Assembly: GCA_037693485.1 (NCBI GenBank)
Contig: CM075352.1
Location: 69,566,001 to 69,630,000 of the forward strand
DNA: 64,000 nucleotides
DNA from: Kitagawia praeruptora
Lineage: Eukaryota; Streptophyta; Magnoliopsida; Apiales; Apiaceae
Direction: 5' to 3'
The position numbers were made by a program, and so were the translations under genes. Under the pieces are notes generated by a model, which searched no databases, was not told the DNA's origin, and saw nothing but the letters and a program-made list of their open reading frames with translations. Shown here one piece after another: positions 19,461 through 30,612 of this stretch (positions within the stretch are counted from its first letter, which is position 1; each line of letters opens with the position of its first letter).

Positions 19461-20292
19461 GTTTGAGGGATAAGTAGTTGTTGTATTATGTGTTCATGTA
19501 GGATATCATGTTTGCATTTTAGTTGTAATTCATGCATGTTTGTTCGTATTATTATCATGTGAGTTCATAATAGTTGCATTTGCGCCCATGCTTGATAGGA
19601 ATTTTGTGTTGTTGACGTTTTTGATTGAGAAGTGATATGCTTTGTTCTTGTGCACACACATACACTAGTAAGTTGAAGCTAGTAGACTTATTGAATGTTG
19701 TAAGTGATTAGAAGGACATGAATATGTGCAAGATGATTTAGTTTGCATGCTTTGAAAACAAGTAGGTGCGTTAGAGAGATTTTTGCTTGGGATTGAGTAT
19801 GTTTTTCCACCAAGTGAGCTTTTGAGCCATATTGCATAGTTGTTGCAATTTATTCGTTTGCTTGAGTGTCCACAGATTGTTTGCATTGCTAGCAGTTGTT
19901 TGAGGTCTTTCTTGAAACGCATGACATTATTTGACGATTAAAATGATAAAGGCATTTAGGAATAACAGCATATTTTCCCAAATTACCACACCATGTTTAC
20001 ATGATCAATTAGTTAACCCGTTGAGCTTAATCCTATTTTTTCGGTGACATACCACATTACTTGCCTAGATCTTTTTCTTGTATTGGCCTTACATCAATTT
20101 GAACCCATATTGTCAAAGGCTAGTAGAGTTCTTAAGGGAGTAATAAGGTGTGCAAGGAGGGGTTTATTGTTGGTCATAATTTTGGGGGGAAATATTGAAA
20201 TTTGGGTTTGGTTGTTTGCATGATAGTCGGCATGTGTAATAAATTCATGGGATCATTGTTATTGTTTATATTATTGTTTTATCTAGCTCTCG

Positions 20293-20357
20293 GGAAAAAA
20301 AAGAAAGAAGAAAAAAAGAAAAAAAAAGGAAAAAAAAAGAGAAAAAAAAGAAAAAAA
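20293..20357 (+). repeat. Adenine/purine-rich tract
   Basis: Run of A with scattered G, flanked by CTCTCGGG and ATATATATTATGAGAGCA. Equivalent tracts are at 25896-25965 (E3), 44350-44424 (E4) and 50985-51047 (E5). Confidence 0.7.
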
Positions 20358-21177
20358 TATATATATTATGAGAGCATATTTGTGTTTATTGTGATCCTAC
20401 TTTAGTCGACTATTCGAGTGTTTTTGTTGGAAGAAAAATAGTAAAATTTTGTGGGGAGGGAAATAGGTGGTTGTGTATGAGTATTATAGTTCCTACTAGC
20501 TTTTGACACTTCACCTGATTTGGCTTATTTGACATACCTTGTCCCTAGCCCCGTTACAACCCAAATAAAGACCTTTTGATTATCGTCATTGATGTATGTT
20601 GTGTTAAGAGTTAGATTGATACCAAATGTCAAGCATGTTTATGATTTTGTTGGAATTGAGTGATACACTTACCCTTGTTCTTGAGTGAATATTCTTTTGT
20701 GAGTGGATTGTGAGTGTTTGCCTGTTTTTGCGTATGAGATCCCAAGTTTTGTCTCAATGATGTACTCTTGTTGGCTTAGCATGTTTACTAACTCATTCTT
20801 ACATTTGACATGGACTTGTGAGAACTTATGCATGTTCATTGAGTAGACTATGTGAATACTTGCACTTTCGACACCAAGACATTGCGTTATTACTTTGATT
20901 CTTAAGTTAATATGGCATGAGAGGATTTGAAGGTATGGTAGGATATTAGTACTAGATTATTTGCATTTTCATTTAGTTGCATTCATGCATTGCATTGCAT
21001 TGGATTTTGTGGGTACATTCGCTATAGGCCCTCACGAGACCTTACTCGTCCACTAGGGTTGCCTAGGGGTTTAAAGGGCTTGTTGCATATGCCAAATGCA
21101 ACCGTGATCACCTACGGAAGTGGTACTAGTTAGTTAGTTAGTTGTAATTGTTTATGCTTGAGGACAAGCATCGGTTT

Positions 21178-21190
21178 AAGTTTGGGGGTG
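21178..21190 (+). promoter_or_regulatory. 3' polypurine tract of element A
   Basis: AAGTTTGGGGGTG directly before the second LTR (TGATAAGTGG at 21191). Confidence 0.85.
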
Positions 21191-21680
21191 TGATAAGTGG
21201 AGTTTAAATCCACTTGGAGCGTTCCATATCGGCTTAAATTGATTGTCTTGGACTCAAGTTTGTGGTGGTTTTGATGTGTTTTGTTTAGTTGTGCAGATTT
21301 ACGAGAATGTTGATTAAGGTTGATGCTTCTATCGTTTTTGGAGAATAAATTGATTAAAATTTGGATTTCTGAGACGGTTGCGCAGTCTACACTGTTTTGG
21401 ACATATCTGGAGTTCTAGAAGTCCGTTTTCAGCGATCTTACCGCCCACGCGAAGCTTGGGAGATTTTCTATAATATGGGACAGGTGTTGCATGAGCAGGT
21501 TGCGCGTGGTGGGCGCAAGCTGCGTGACAAACAGACTGATGGGCGCAGGTTGCACGCGCGCGGTGCTGAAAAATTACAGTTTTTACTATTTTGGCCATAT
21601 CTTGTGTTCTACAACTCCGTTTGAGGCCCGTAAGCAGTCCACGCGAAGCTAACGAGATTCTCTATCATTCTAAAGTGGTC
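21191..21680 (+). repeat. 3' LTR of element A, first part
   Basis: First 490 bp of the LTR, ending in CTAAAGTGGTC where the copia composite is inserted. It continues without loss at 34561-35627; summed length 1557 bp against 1554 bp for the 5' LTR. Confidence 0.9.
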
Positions 21681-21682
21681 AT

Positions 21683-21796
21683 TGAAAGTGTTTGTCCTAA
21701 ATCCAATCATGTATGATGAGTTAGGAAGAACTTTCATGTATTCTTATTTGATTTCATTAATATTAATACAAGACATGTTTTGATTTTATTACGGGC
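21683..21796 (+). repeat. Copia LTR start fragment
   Basis: Matches the first 114 bp of the LTR at 33003 with two differences, then switches at TTTA to the reverse complement of the LTR end. Confidence 0.8.
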
Positions 21797-21937
21797 TTTA
21801 CGGACGAGCGGAAGCGTGATATAACAATTATTCCGTAAAAACCTTGTATCGCACATATAGAAATTCATATAAAAATGAGAGAGCGCAGGAATCGAAACCT
21901 TACCTTGAAAAATCGAAGCTTTATAATCTATGGTTGC

Positions 21938-22626
21938 TAGGGCTGCACAAAGGTCCAAAATCGGACCGGACCGGACCGACCCGGACCGGACCGAAGACCG
22001 GATTTTGTTGAATTCATGGACCGGGGACCGGACCGGTCATAACAGGTCTTTGGGACCGGACCGGACCGGAAAAACCCGGACCGGACCGGAACCGGACCGG
22101 TTTGGACCGGTTAGTTAATATTTTATAAAAAAAAATTAATTTTATAATTTAATTTTCATTCTTTGTTGATATATGAATTACTTGGTAAGTTAATTTAAAT
22201 TTAAAAATAAATAAATGTCATATTATTTGTAAAGCAACATTAATTTGTAAACGTAATTATAAATTATATATAGTATAAAATATGAAATTTAATCATTTAT
22301 ATTATAGTGTTTATATATACTATTTCATAAGTTTATTATTTACCAATTTGGATCACTAAAATATGTTATGTGTGAATATTTTATGAATACACTATATAAT
22401 TTAAAAGACAAAATAGTATAAAATTAAATATATACATAAAATCCGGTCCGATCCGGTCCGGACCGGGTGTTTTCGGGGTTTGGACCGGACCGGACCGAAG
22501 ACCGGATTTTTTTGATTTTATGGACCGGGGACCGGACCGGTTATATTCGGTCCGGTCCGGTCCTTGGACCGGTAGACCCGGTCAGGTCCAATTTACCGGT
22601 CCAGACCGGAAAATTGTGCAGCCCTA
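21938..22626. mobile_element. hAT-type MITE with GGACC repeats
   Basis: 689 bp with 13-bp terminal inverted repeats TAGGGCTGCACAA/TTGTGCAGCCCTA and an exact 8-bp duplication ATGGTTGC (21930-21937 and 22627-22634), as expected for hAT. Both ends carry arrays of GGACCGGACC in opposite orientation (21960-22105 and 22440-22615) around an AT-rich centre. It has no ORF and is non-autonomous. Confidence 0.92.
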
Positions 22627-22867
22627 ATGGTTGCTAGCAGTTGCTTCTCAGAGTGTGAAGCACTCTACCGGTATCCACCAAGATTAATCTTCGATGAAGC
22701 TTTTTATAAAACCAAGCTTTTATAAAAATGGAGATTTGGGGGAGAGAGAGAGAGAGAGAGAGATGGAGGCTAGCTCCTTCTTTAGGTTTTTAATAAAAAC
22801 TAAGTGTATCTTAGAATGATCCATCTCATTCTATTTATAGGGCTCTCCTATGGTTTTTAATAATATA

Positions 22868-22870
<3 letters not shown>

Positions 22871-22924
<54 letters not shown>
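22871..22924. repeat. (AT)n microsatellite
   Basis: About 27 AT units inside the inverted copia LTR; absent or short in the plus-strand LTR, where one TATATATA stretch is seen at about 34157. Confidence 0.95.
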
Positions 22925-22927
<3 letters not shown>

Positions 22928-24104
22928 CCCCACATTTTATCTTATAAAATGCTTTAATAATAATTAAAACTATTTTAATCATTCTTTCTTTTCTAAACTA
23001 TTTAGAAAATAATTCTCTCTCCAAATACCTTCATCAATAAATTAATCTTTTTATGATGTGACCCTGTAGGTTCAATATTAAGCCGGTAGTAGAAATAAAT
23101 AATAATAAACTTTTTATTTATTATTTATATGAATTCTAAAATTCATTAAATATAATTAACTGATTAATTATATTTATTCTACATCGTGAGTGATTCTTCT
23201 CAGCATATCGCGACTATCCGGATAATATGAATTCACTGCTTAGAATACCAAGAACCTGTCAGTGCTAGTTACCGTACAATCAATTCCTTCTATCCTACAA
23301 TATCCCGATTAAATACAAGGCATGGATCTCGTATCAACCTATCAAATTTAATCATATGATTTCTTATTCATAATGCAAAGTTCATATTAGTGCAAATTAG
23401 AAACTCCTTTCTAATTTCATTCACTCTGGCCAGAGATTCCAGAACTCGCATACTAAGAATAACATAGGATATTCACTTCCTTACTAGAAGGGGTAGATCC
23501 TTTATTGACCATTAACTATCTCCATACACAAATCCCTATGCCCAGAATAGACCTAATGGATGTCCTTGAGACTAAGGACTAAACCAAAGCACAGTTCATT
23601 ATATACAAGATTACTCTAACGATCTCAAGTCTAAGGACACTTGTACAACTATCACTCAGTGAACAACTATCAAAACGTGAGTAAACTCCATTAGTTGTTC
23701 AACTTATCGAGTCATGTTCAGTGAACTTATTCCATAATAAGCACCTACATACTAGCTATAGTGTCACCACACAAATGCCTATTAGAACAGACATCCTCCT
23801 TAAAGGGGCAAACATAGTATGTACCAATCTTTGCGGATTCACTTACTTCCGATTAGTTATCCTATGATCAGGAACTGTTTAAGTCTAGAGTTATCATCTT
23901 CTAGATCTCACTATTATAATCTCATTATAATTCTAGAAGTTTTACTTTAAACCATGGAATATCTTATTTAAAACACTTTAAATAGATAAGGCCCGTAATA
24001 AAAACAAATAAGTCTTTTATTAATATTAATGAAATCAAATAAGTGTACAGGAAAGTTCTTCCTAAATCATCATACATGATTGGATTTTAGGACAAACTCT
24101 TTCA

Positions 24105-24564
24105 ATCTCCCACTTGTACTAAAGCCAATCACTCTGGTATCTTATACCCATTCACTCATTATGACGATCGAAGTGAATCTGAGATAGCGGTTTAGTGAGT
24201 GGTTCTGCTATGTTGTTATGTGTGTCAACTATCTCAATGTTGACATCTCTACTTTCAATGATCTCCTTATCAAAAGAAAGCGCCACAAAATAGTTTTGCA
24301 ACGTCACTTACATCTATAAACTCTGCTTCCGCTATTGAGTTAACCGTTGTAGGCTGTTTGGAACTCTTCCAACTAATCGCTCCACCCTTCAGAGTAAACA
24401 CGTACCCTAACACGGATTTGCTATCATCACTTTTTGATTGAAAACTAGAGTCAGTATAACCCTCTATTTTCAACTCAGATCCACCAAAAACAAGAAAAAT
24501 ATCCTTAGTCCTTTGCAAGTACTTAAGGATGTTCTTAACTGCTTTCCAGCGGTCTTCACCTGGA
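24105..24564 (-). pseudogene. Copia RT/RNase H tail, inverted copy
   Basis: Minus strand encodes the C-terminal pol region (KAVKNILKYL, IEGYTDSSFQS RNase H motif, AEAEF), then PPT and LTR. It begins abruptly at the TGGA microhomology with the gypsy LTR. It retains CAG (24354-24356, minus) where the plus copy has TAG at 32750-32752. Confidence 0.8.
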
Positions 24565-25062
24565 CCTCCGGACCACCTTAGAATGATAGAGAATCTTGTT
24601 ATCTTCACGTGGACTGCTTACGGGCCCCAAACAGAGTTGTAGAACTCAAGATATGGCCAAAATAGTAAAAACTGTAATTTTTCAGGGGCAACTTGCAGGG
24701 CAACTTGCGCCCAACAGTCTGTTCTTCGCGCAAATTGCTCCTACCCGGCGCAATTTGCTCCTGGTAATCCTATCCCAAGTTGTAGAAAATATCTCAGGCT
24801 TCGCGTGGGCAGTAAGATCGCTGAAAACAGACTTCTAAAACTCCAGATATGTCCAAAACAGTGTAGACTGCGCAATTGTCTCAGAAATCCGAATTTTAAT
24901 CAATTAATTCCCCAAAAATTATAGAAGCATCCACCTTAGTCAACATTCTCGTAAATCTGCACAACTAAGCAAAACACATCAAAACTACAAGAAACTTGAG
25001 TCCAAGACAATCAATTTAAGCCAATTTAGAATGCTCCAAGTGGATATAAACTCCACTTATCA
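24561..25062 (-). repeat. 3' LTR of E3, truncated
   Basis: First 502 bp of the LTR only, starting TGATAAGTGG at 25062 and lost after GGTCCGGAGGTCC. The break falls within about ten bases of the LTR position at which element A was hit (21680). Confidence 0.85.
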
Positions 25063-25075
25063 CACCCCCAAACTT
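25063..25075 (-). promoter_or_regulatory. 3' polypurine tract of E3
   Basis: Minus strand AAGTTTGGGGGTG directly before the LTR. A second copy is at 26842-26854. Confidence 0.85.
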
Positions 25076-27738
25076 AAACCGATGCTTGTCCTCAAGCATT
25101 AACAATTACAACTAACTAATTAACTAGTACCACTTCCGTAGGTGATCACGGTTGCATTTGGCATATGCAACAAGCCCTTTAAACCCCTAGGCAGCCCTAG
25201 TGGACGAGTAAGGTCTCGTGAGGGCCTATAGCGAATGTACCCACAAAATCCATTTAACCTAATGCAATGCAATGCATGAATGCAACTAAATGAAAATGCA
25301 ATTAATCCAGTACTAATATCCTACCATACCTTCAAATCCTCTCATGCCATATCAACTTAAGAATCAAAGTAAATACGCAATGTCTTGGTGTCGAAAGTGC
25401 AAGTATTCACATAGTCTACTCAATGAACATGCATAAGTTCTCAAAAGCCCATGTCAAGTGTAAGAATAAGTTAGTAAACATGCTAAGCCTACAAGAGTAC
25501 ATCTTTGAGACAACACTCGGGATCTCATACACAAGAACAAGCAAACACTCACAATCCACTCACAAAAGAATATTCACTCAAGAACAAGGGTAAGTGTATC
25601 ACTCAATTCCAACAAAATCATAAACATGCTTGACATTTGGTATCAATCTAACTCTTAACACAACATACATCAATGACGATAATCAAAAGGTCTTTATTTG
25701 GGTTGTAACGGGGCTAGGGACAAGGTATGTCAAATAAGCCAAAACAGGTGAAGTGTCAAAAGCTAGTAAGTACCATAATAAATCATACACAACACCCTAT
25801 TTTCCCCCCACATAAGCTATTATTAAAACAAACACTCGACTAGTCGACTGATATAGGATCGCAACAAACACAAACATGCTCTCATAATATATATATATAT
25901 ATTTTTTCTTTTTTTTTTCTATTTTTTTTCCTTTTTTTTCTATTTTTTTCCCTTTTTTTTTCGAGAGCTAAATAGAACACAAACAATAATATAAACAATA
26001 ACAATGATCCCATAATTTTATTACATATGTCGACTATCAAGTAAACAACCAAACCCAATTTCAATATTTCCCCCAAAAGTAAGACCAACAATAAACCCCT
26101 CCTCTTGCACACCTTATTACTCCCTTAAGCACTCTACTAGCCTTTGACAATGTGGGTTCAAATTAATGTAAGGCCAATACAAGAAAAAGGTCTCGGCAAG
26201 TAATGTGGTATGTCACCGAAAAAATAGGATTAAGTTCAACGGGTTAACTAATTGATCATATAAACATGGTATGGTAATATGGGGAAATATACGGTTATTC
26301 CTAAATGCCTTTATCATTTTAATCGTCAAATAATGTCATGCGTTTCAAGAAAGACCTCAAACAACTGCTAGCAATGCAAACAATCCGTGGACACTCAAGC
26401 AAGAATAAATTGCAAATATGCAATATGGCTCAAAAACTCACTTGGTGGAAAAACATACTCAATCCCAAGCAAAAATCTCTCTAACGCACCAACTTGTATT
26501 CAAAGCATGCAAACTAAATCATCTTGCACATATTCATGTCCTTCTAATTACTTACAACATTCAATAAGTCTACTAGCTTCAACTTACTAGTGTATGTGTG
26601 TGCACAAGAACAAAGCATATCACTTCTCAAACAAAAGCATCAACAACACAAAATTCCTATCAAGCATGGGTGCAAATGCAAACTATTATGAACTCACATG
26701 AAATACGAAAATAAAAACAAAATGTCCTATACGAAACAAACGTAGATAACACGAACAAACATGCATAATTTAATACTACTAATATGCAAAACATGAAATC
26801 CTATATGAACACATAATACAATAACTACTAACCCCTCAAACCACCCCCAAACTTAAAATATTCAATGTCCTCATTAAATGGAAGTAAATACAAGGGATAG
26901 CAGCAAACATACCTACAAGGCGTCTTACATATCCTTCCCCATCGCAACTCAACATGCTTGTTTGGCAAAAATCCCCAACAACTGATTAAATTCAACCTCC
27001 GCTGTCGGAAACGAAAATTTCCCAACACTAGCACCACGTCTCCCACGCTTAGGAACCATAAGAATCAATATCCAACTCACAAAATTCACCAAAATCCACA
27101 AAAAATTTGAATTAACAAATACCCCCAAATAATCAAGAACACACAACCCTAATAATGCAAGAACACAATTCGTAATATCCAAATAAAAGGAAGAATTATC
27201 CCCCAAATACGAACCGAAGAGGTGAAACTTGCAATTAAAAATCCCCCAAACTTGAATCTTGAAGCCTTGAAATTAATTGGAATGGGTAGGATTTGTGTGT
27301 AGGTGTATAGATGGGTGTAAAGATTTGGGAAAGAAATATGAAATAGGAGATGGATTGGGCATGAATTGGAATTAATATAGGACTAGAATTAGGATTTTAG
27401 GTGGAGAGAATAATTAGAAAAGGGGTAGGAATTGGTTTAATATATGTTAAAACATATTTATAACATAACAGACTCGTTATGTACTCAAAAACTCAATATT
27501 ACTAGGTGCATGTATTAAGTTCACGTATACATGCAAACTTAACCCGATTAAATTAATAGGCGAAAGAGTTATGTACTCACCTGGACAGAAATTTGAGTGC
27601 GACATGGCGCACATGCAGCGCTGCGGCGCGTGGACTCCTGTGTTAAAACTTTGTCACGATTTTTTGCTTTTTTTTTTTTTTTGCAATCAATATTTTTTTT
27701 TTTTAAACAACACAAATTTTTTTTTCCCTACACTAATG
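25076..27738 (-). other. Non-coding 3' half of E3
   Basis: Collinear with 19369-21177 of A, including the purine tract (25896-25965, seen as T-rich on plus) and the internal PPT (26842-26854). About 0.7 kb next to the ORF (26900-27738) is specific to E3 and includes T-rich runs at 27660-27728. No gene seen. Confidence 0.6.
26842..26854 (-). promoter_or_regulatory. Internal second polypurine tract (E3)
   Basis: Minus strand AAGTTTGGGGGTG preceded by GAGGACATTGAA, as in A, E4 and E5. Confidence 0.6.
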
Positions 27739-27756
27739 CGTGGGTTGCCTCCCACG
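27739..27756 (-). promoter_or_regulatory. RNA hairpin 2 (E3)
   Basis: Stem CGTGGG/CCCACG, loop AGGCAA on the sense (minus) strand. Confidence 0.7.
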
Positions 27757-27767
27757 AAGCGCTTCTT

Positions 27768-27789
27768 TAACGTCAATAGTTTGACGTTA
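27768..27789 (-). promoter_or_regulatory. RNA hairpin 1 (E3)
   Basis: Stem TAACGTCAA/TTGACGTTA, loop ACTA on the sense strand, 10 nt after the TGA stop of the gag-protease ORF (27800-27802). Confidence 0.7.
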
Positions 27790-27799
27790 CTTCCTCAAC

Positions 27800-30472
27800 T
27801 CATGGCGGTTTCAAAAGAATAACTGAACCATCTTCAACAGACAAACCACTCATACGAATGTTGACATCTTGATTGCTTGCTTTCCACAAATTTCTTTCAT
27901 CAGACTTCAACCTAATTTTACTTCCCAACGGCCAAATCTTCTTCTTTTTCTTCTTCACACCTCTAAAGTGCTTCTCCGACTCATCCGATTGAACAAAAAT
28001 TTCTTCTTCCTTATCATCAGTTTTCCACCGTCGCAACACGTTATCATGCCCCTCTTCAAAAATCACTAGCTCATTATTCAAAAGGACATACCTCAAATGT
28101 GGTGGAAGTTTCCCAAGCTTTACTTTCGAAAGATCACAAACCGAACAACTGTCAATGGAATCACTAATGGGATGCTTTAGCACATACATGTCAGATTTTT
28201 CGCTCAATAACTGATCAAACTTCTTACTCTGACCCGTATCAACTATTTCCACACTGCAACACTCTTCATCCTCTATCGGAAATTTCATGGCTTTGAACAC
28301 ATTAAAGGTGACACTCTGATCTTGCACCCTCATTGTAAGCTCTCCTTTTTGCACATCAATTAAAGTCTTTCCTGTAGCCAAGAACGGTCTTCCCAAGATT
28401 ATGGGAATCTTCTTGTCTTCTTCAAAATCCAAGATAACAAAATCAGCTGGGAATATGAGCTTATCAACCTTCACCAAAACGTCCTCCACTATACCCCTCG
28501 GATACGTGATAGATCGATCAGCCAACTGCAAAGAGATGTTAGTTGGCTTTGGCTCCGGTAGACCAAGTTGCTTGAAAACAGACAAGGGCATGAGATTAAT
28601 GCTAGCTCCCAAATCACATAAACACTTGTTGAAAGAAAGGTTGCCAATATTGCATGGAGTAGTGAAACTTCCTGGATCCTTAAGTTTAGGAGGCAATTTC
28701 TGCTGCAGAACCGCACTACACTCCTCCGTTAATGCCACTGTTTCAAATTCTTCCAACCTTCTCTTCCGTGACAAAATATCCTTCATGAACTTAGCATATC
28801 TTGGCATCTGCTCCAATGCTTCAACAAAAGGAATGTTAATGGACAGTTTCTTGAAGACATCCATAAATTTCTGAAACTGTTTCTCTTGACTTTTCTTCAA
28901 ACGTCCAGGAAATGGAGGAGGAGGATAGATCTGATTATTCTTTGAAGATTGCTCCGGAGTAGACTTTTCAACAGGTTTCTTGCTCTTCTCACCATCTAGC
29001 TGATCAGCCACTAAATCAGATTTCTCAATTACTGGCACTGCAGATTTTTCAACCTGCTGATTCTGAACATCTTCATCTTCGTCAGTTGCTGATTTAGGAT
29101 CACTTGTGACTTTTCTAGATCTCAAAGTAACTGCATTGACCTGTTCCTTGCTTTCCCTCCTACCTGGATTAACCTCCGTATCACTAGGAAGAGTTCCTTG
29201 AGGCCTACTAAATAAAGCACTTGCAATCTGTCCTAACTGGGTTTCCAAGACTTTCTGGCCCGCTTGTAGGTTCTTTACCGTCATCCTCAAATCATCCATC
29301 TCTGATTTTTCATTAAAAGATTGCCCCGCATGAGCCTGAGGCTGTTGCTGCTGAAAACCAGGTGGTTGAAACTGTTGCCTTGGAGCATACAGTTGCTGAA
29401 AACCTGAAGAATTAAATGGCTCAACTCCGTACTGATGACCCTGAAACTGGTGATAAGACTGATGTGGATGTTGATAATTTGGAGCTGGTTGCTGTTGCCT
29501 TTGAAAATTGCTCACAAACTGCACTGATTCATTGGAGATGGCGCATTGACTCGTCTCATGTGCGCCAGCACATAGTTCACATACTCTCGCAACCTGAGGC
29601 ACCCCATGCTTTGTCATTAAATCTAATTTCATATTAAGTGCCTCTAGCTGGGCTGCTAGAGCTGTAACTGTGTCAACTCCCAGAATTCCTGCAACCTTGC
29701 CTTGTGGTAGTCTTTGAGTTGGATTTTGATATTCATTAGCAGCCATCATCTCAATTAGATCGTAAGCTTCCTCGTAGCTCTTAGCCCATAAGGCTCCTCC
29801 TGATGCTGCGTCTACCATTGGCCTAGATTGTGCTCCCAGCCCATTGTAAAAACAATTGATTACCATCCAGTTTGGCATCCCATGATGTGGGCATCTCCTT
29901 AGCATCTCCTTATAACGTTCCCAAGCCTCACACAGAGATTCTCCAGATTGTTGCTGAAATTGGGCTAGCTGATTCCTCAATGCTGCAGTTTTCGCCATAG
30001 GGAAGAATTTAGTAAGAAACTTCTGAGCAAGATCCTCCCATGTAGTAATGGAACCAGGTGGTAGAGAGTGTAACCAGCCCTTAGCCTTATCCTTTAGAGA
30101 GAATGGGAAAAGCCTCAACTTGATAGCATCATCCGAAACACCATTAAACTTGAAAGTATCACAGATCTCGATAAAGTCCCGAATATGCATGTTAGGATCC
30201 TCCGTAGGAGCACCCCCAAACTGAACCGAATTCTGTAGCATCTGAATAGTACCCGGCTTGATCTCGAAAGTGTTAGCTGCAATAGCTGGCCTGATAATGC
30301 TAGATTGGATATCATTGATCTTCGGCTGAGAATACTCCTTCAAAGCCTTAACTGTTGCTGCTGCATCTGCCATTGCTACTGTAGTTTCAGATTCCTCTTC
30401 CTTATTCTCTAAATTCTCTACAAGATCGTCTTTTGCCAGTTTTTGTAAACGAGCTTGCAAACGTGTTTGCAT
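27800..30472 (-). CDS. Gypsy Gag-protease polyprotein
   Basis: 890 codons, intact. Capsid (Retrotrans_gag type) at about 90-220 with DKAKGWLHSLPP and WEDLAQKFLTKFFP; a zinc-knuckle-like CELCAGAHETSQC near 297 (Cx2Cx3Hx4C, a variant spacing); Gln/Pro-rich linker; a coiled coil near 395; IYPPPPFPGR near 515; retroviral-type aspartic protease with DLGAS near 618 and ILGRPFLATG near 700. This is the Gag-Pro of Athila/Tat-like Ty3/gypsy elements. No RT follows. An intact Gag-Pro in an element without pol suggests it supplies particles or uses a partner's enzymes. Confidence 0.88.
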   Translation of the reverse strand: MQTRLQARLQKLAKDDLVENLENKEEESETTVAMADAAATVKALKEYSQPKINDIQSSIIRPAIAANTFEIKPGTIQMLQNSVQFGGAPTEDPNMHIRDFIEICDTFKFNGVSDDAIKLRLFPFSLKDKAKGWLHSLPPGSITTWEDLAQKFLTKFFPMAKTAALRNQLAQFQQQSGESLCEAWERYKEMLRRCPHHGMPNWMVINCFYNGLGAQSRPMVDAASGGALWAKSYEEAYDLIEMMAANEYQNPTQRLPQGKVAGILGVDTVTALAAQLEALNMKLDLMTKHGVPQVARVCELCAGAHETSQCAISNESVQFVSNFQRQQQPAPNYQHPHQSYHQFQGHQYGVEPFNSSGFQQLYAPRQQFQPPGFQQQQPQAHAGQSFNEKSEMDDLRMTVKNLQAGQKVLETQLGQIASALFSRPQGTLPSDTEVNPGRRESKEQVNAVTLRSRKVTSDPKSATDEDEDVQNQQVEKSAVPVIEKSDLVADQLDGEKSKKPVEKSTPEQSSKNNQIYPPPPFPGRLKKSQEKQFQKFMDVFKKLSINIPFVEALEQMPRYAKFMKDILSRKRRLEEFETVALTEECSAVLQQKLPPKLKDPGSFTTPCNIGNLSFNKCLCDLGASINLMPLSVFKQLGLPEPKPTNISLQLADRSITYPRGIVEDVLVKVDKLIFPADFVILDFEEDKKIPIILGRPFLATGKTLIDVQKGELTMRVQDQSVTFNVFKAMKFPIEDEECCSVEIVDTGQSKKFDQLLSEKSDMYVLKHPISDSIDSCSVCDLSKVKLGKLPPHLRYVLLNNELVIFEEGHDNVLRRWKTDDKEEEIFVQSDESEKHFRGVKKKKKKIWPLGSKIRLKSDERNLWKASNQDVNIRMSGLSVEDGSVILLKPP

Positions 30473-30589
30473 ACAAACCTAAGTACCTACAAACACCACG
30501 AAACAAACAAACTAATTAAGAATCCGAGTCAGTGAACGCTAACGACCACTGATGACAAGCACATAAATTAAAATAAAAACACCGATGAT

Positions 30590-30606
30590 CCCCGACAGCG
30601 GCGCCA
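30590..30606 (-). promoter_or_regulatory. Primer binding site, tRNA-Asp type (E3)
   Basis: Minus strand TGGCGCCGCTGTCGGGG, one further mismatch than in the other elements. Confidence 0.8.
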
Positions 30607-30612
30607 AAAACT

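Larger units (their letters stand above)
19369..21177 (+). other. Non-coding 3' half of element A
   Basis: About 1.8 kb without coding capacity but collinear with the same region of E3 and E5. It holds an internal PPT-like tract (19448-19460), a 65-bp adenine/purine-rich tract (20293-20357) and, just before the LTR, the module GAGGACAAGCATCGGTTT leading into the true PPT. Conservation without an ORF suggests cis functions such as packaging or reverse transcription. Confidence 0.6.
21797..24104 (-). repeat. Inverted copia LTR (contains hAT MITE and AT microsatellite)
   Basis: Minus-strand LTR beginning TGAAAGAGTTTG at 24104 and ending CGCTCGTCCG at 21797. After removing the MITE (697 bp with one TSD) it is about 1.61 kb against 1.56 kb for the plus-strand LTR. 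It differs from that LTR by several percent, so it came from another family member. It includes (GA)n at 22742-22763 and (AT)n at 22871-22924. Confidence 0.8.

Noticed and set aside
20202..20405. 67-codon Lys-rich ORF
   Set aside because: Product of the purine tract (AAA and GAA codons); the frame is not preserved in E3 or E5.
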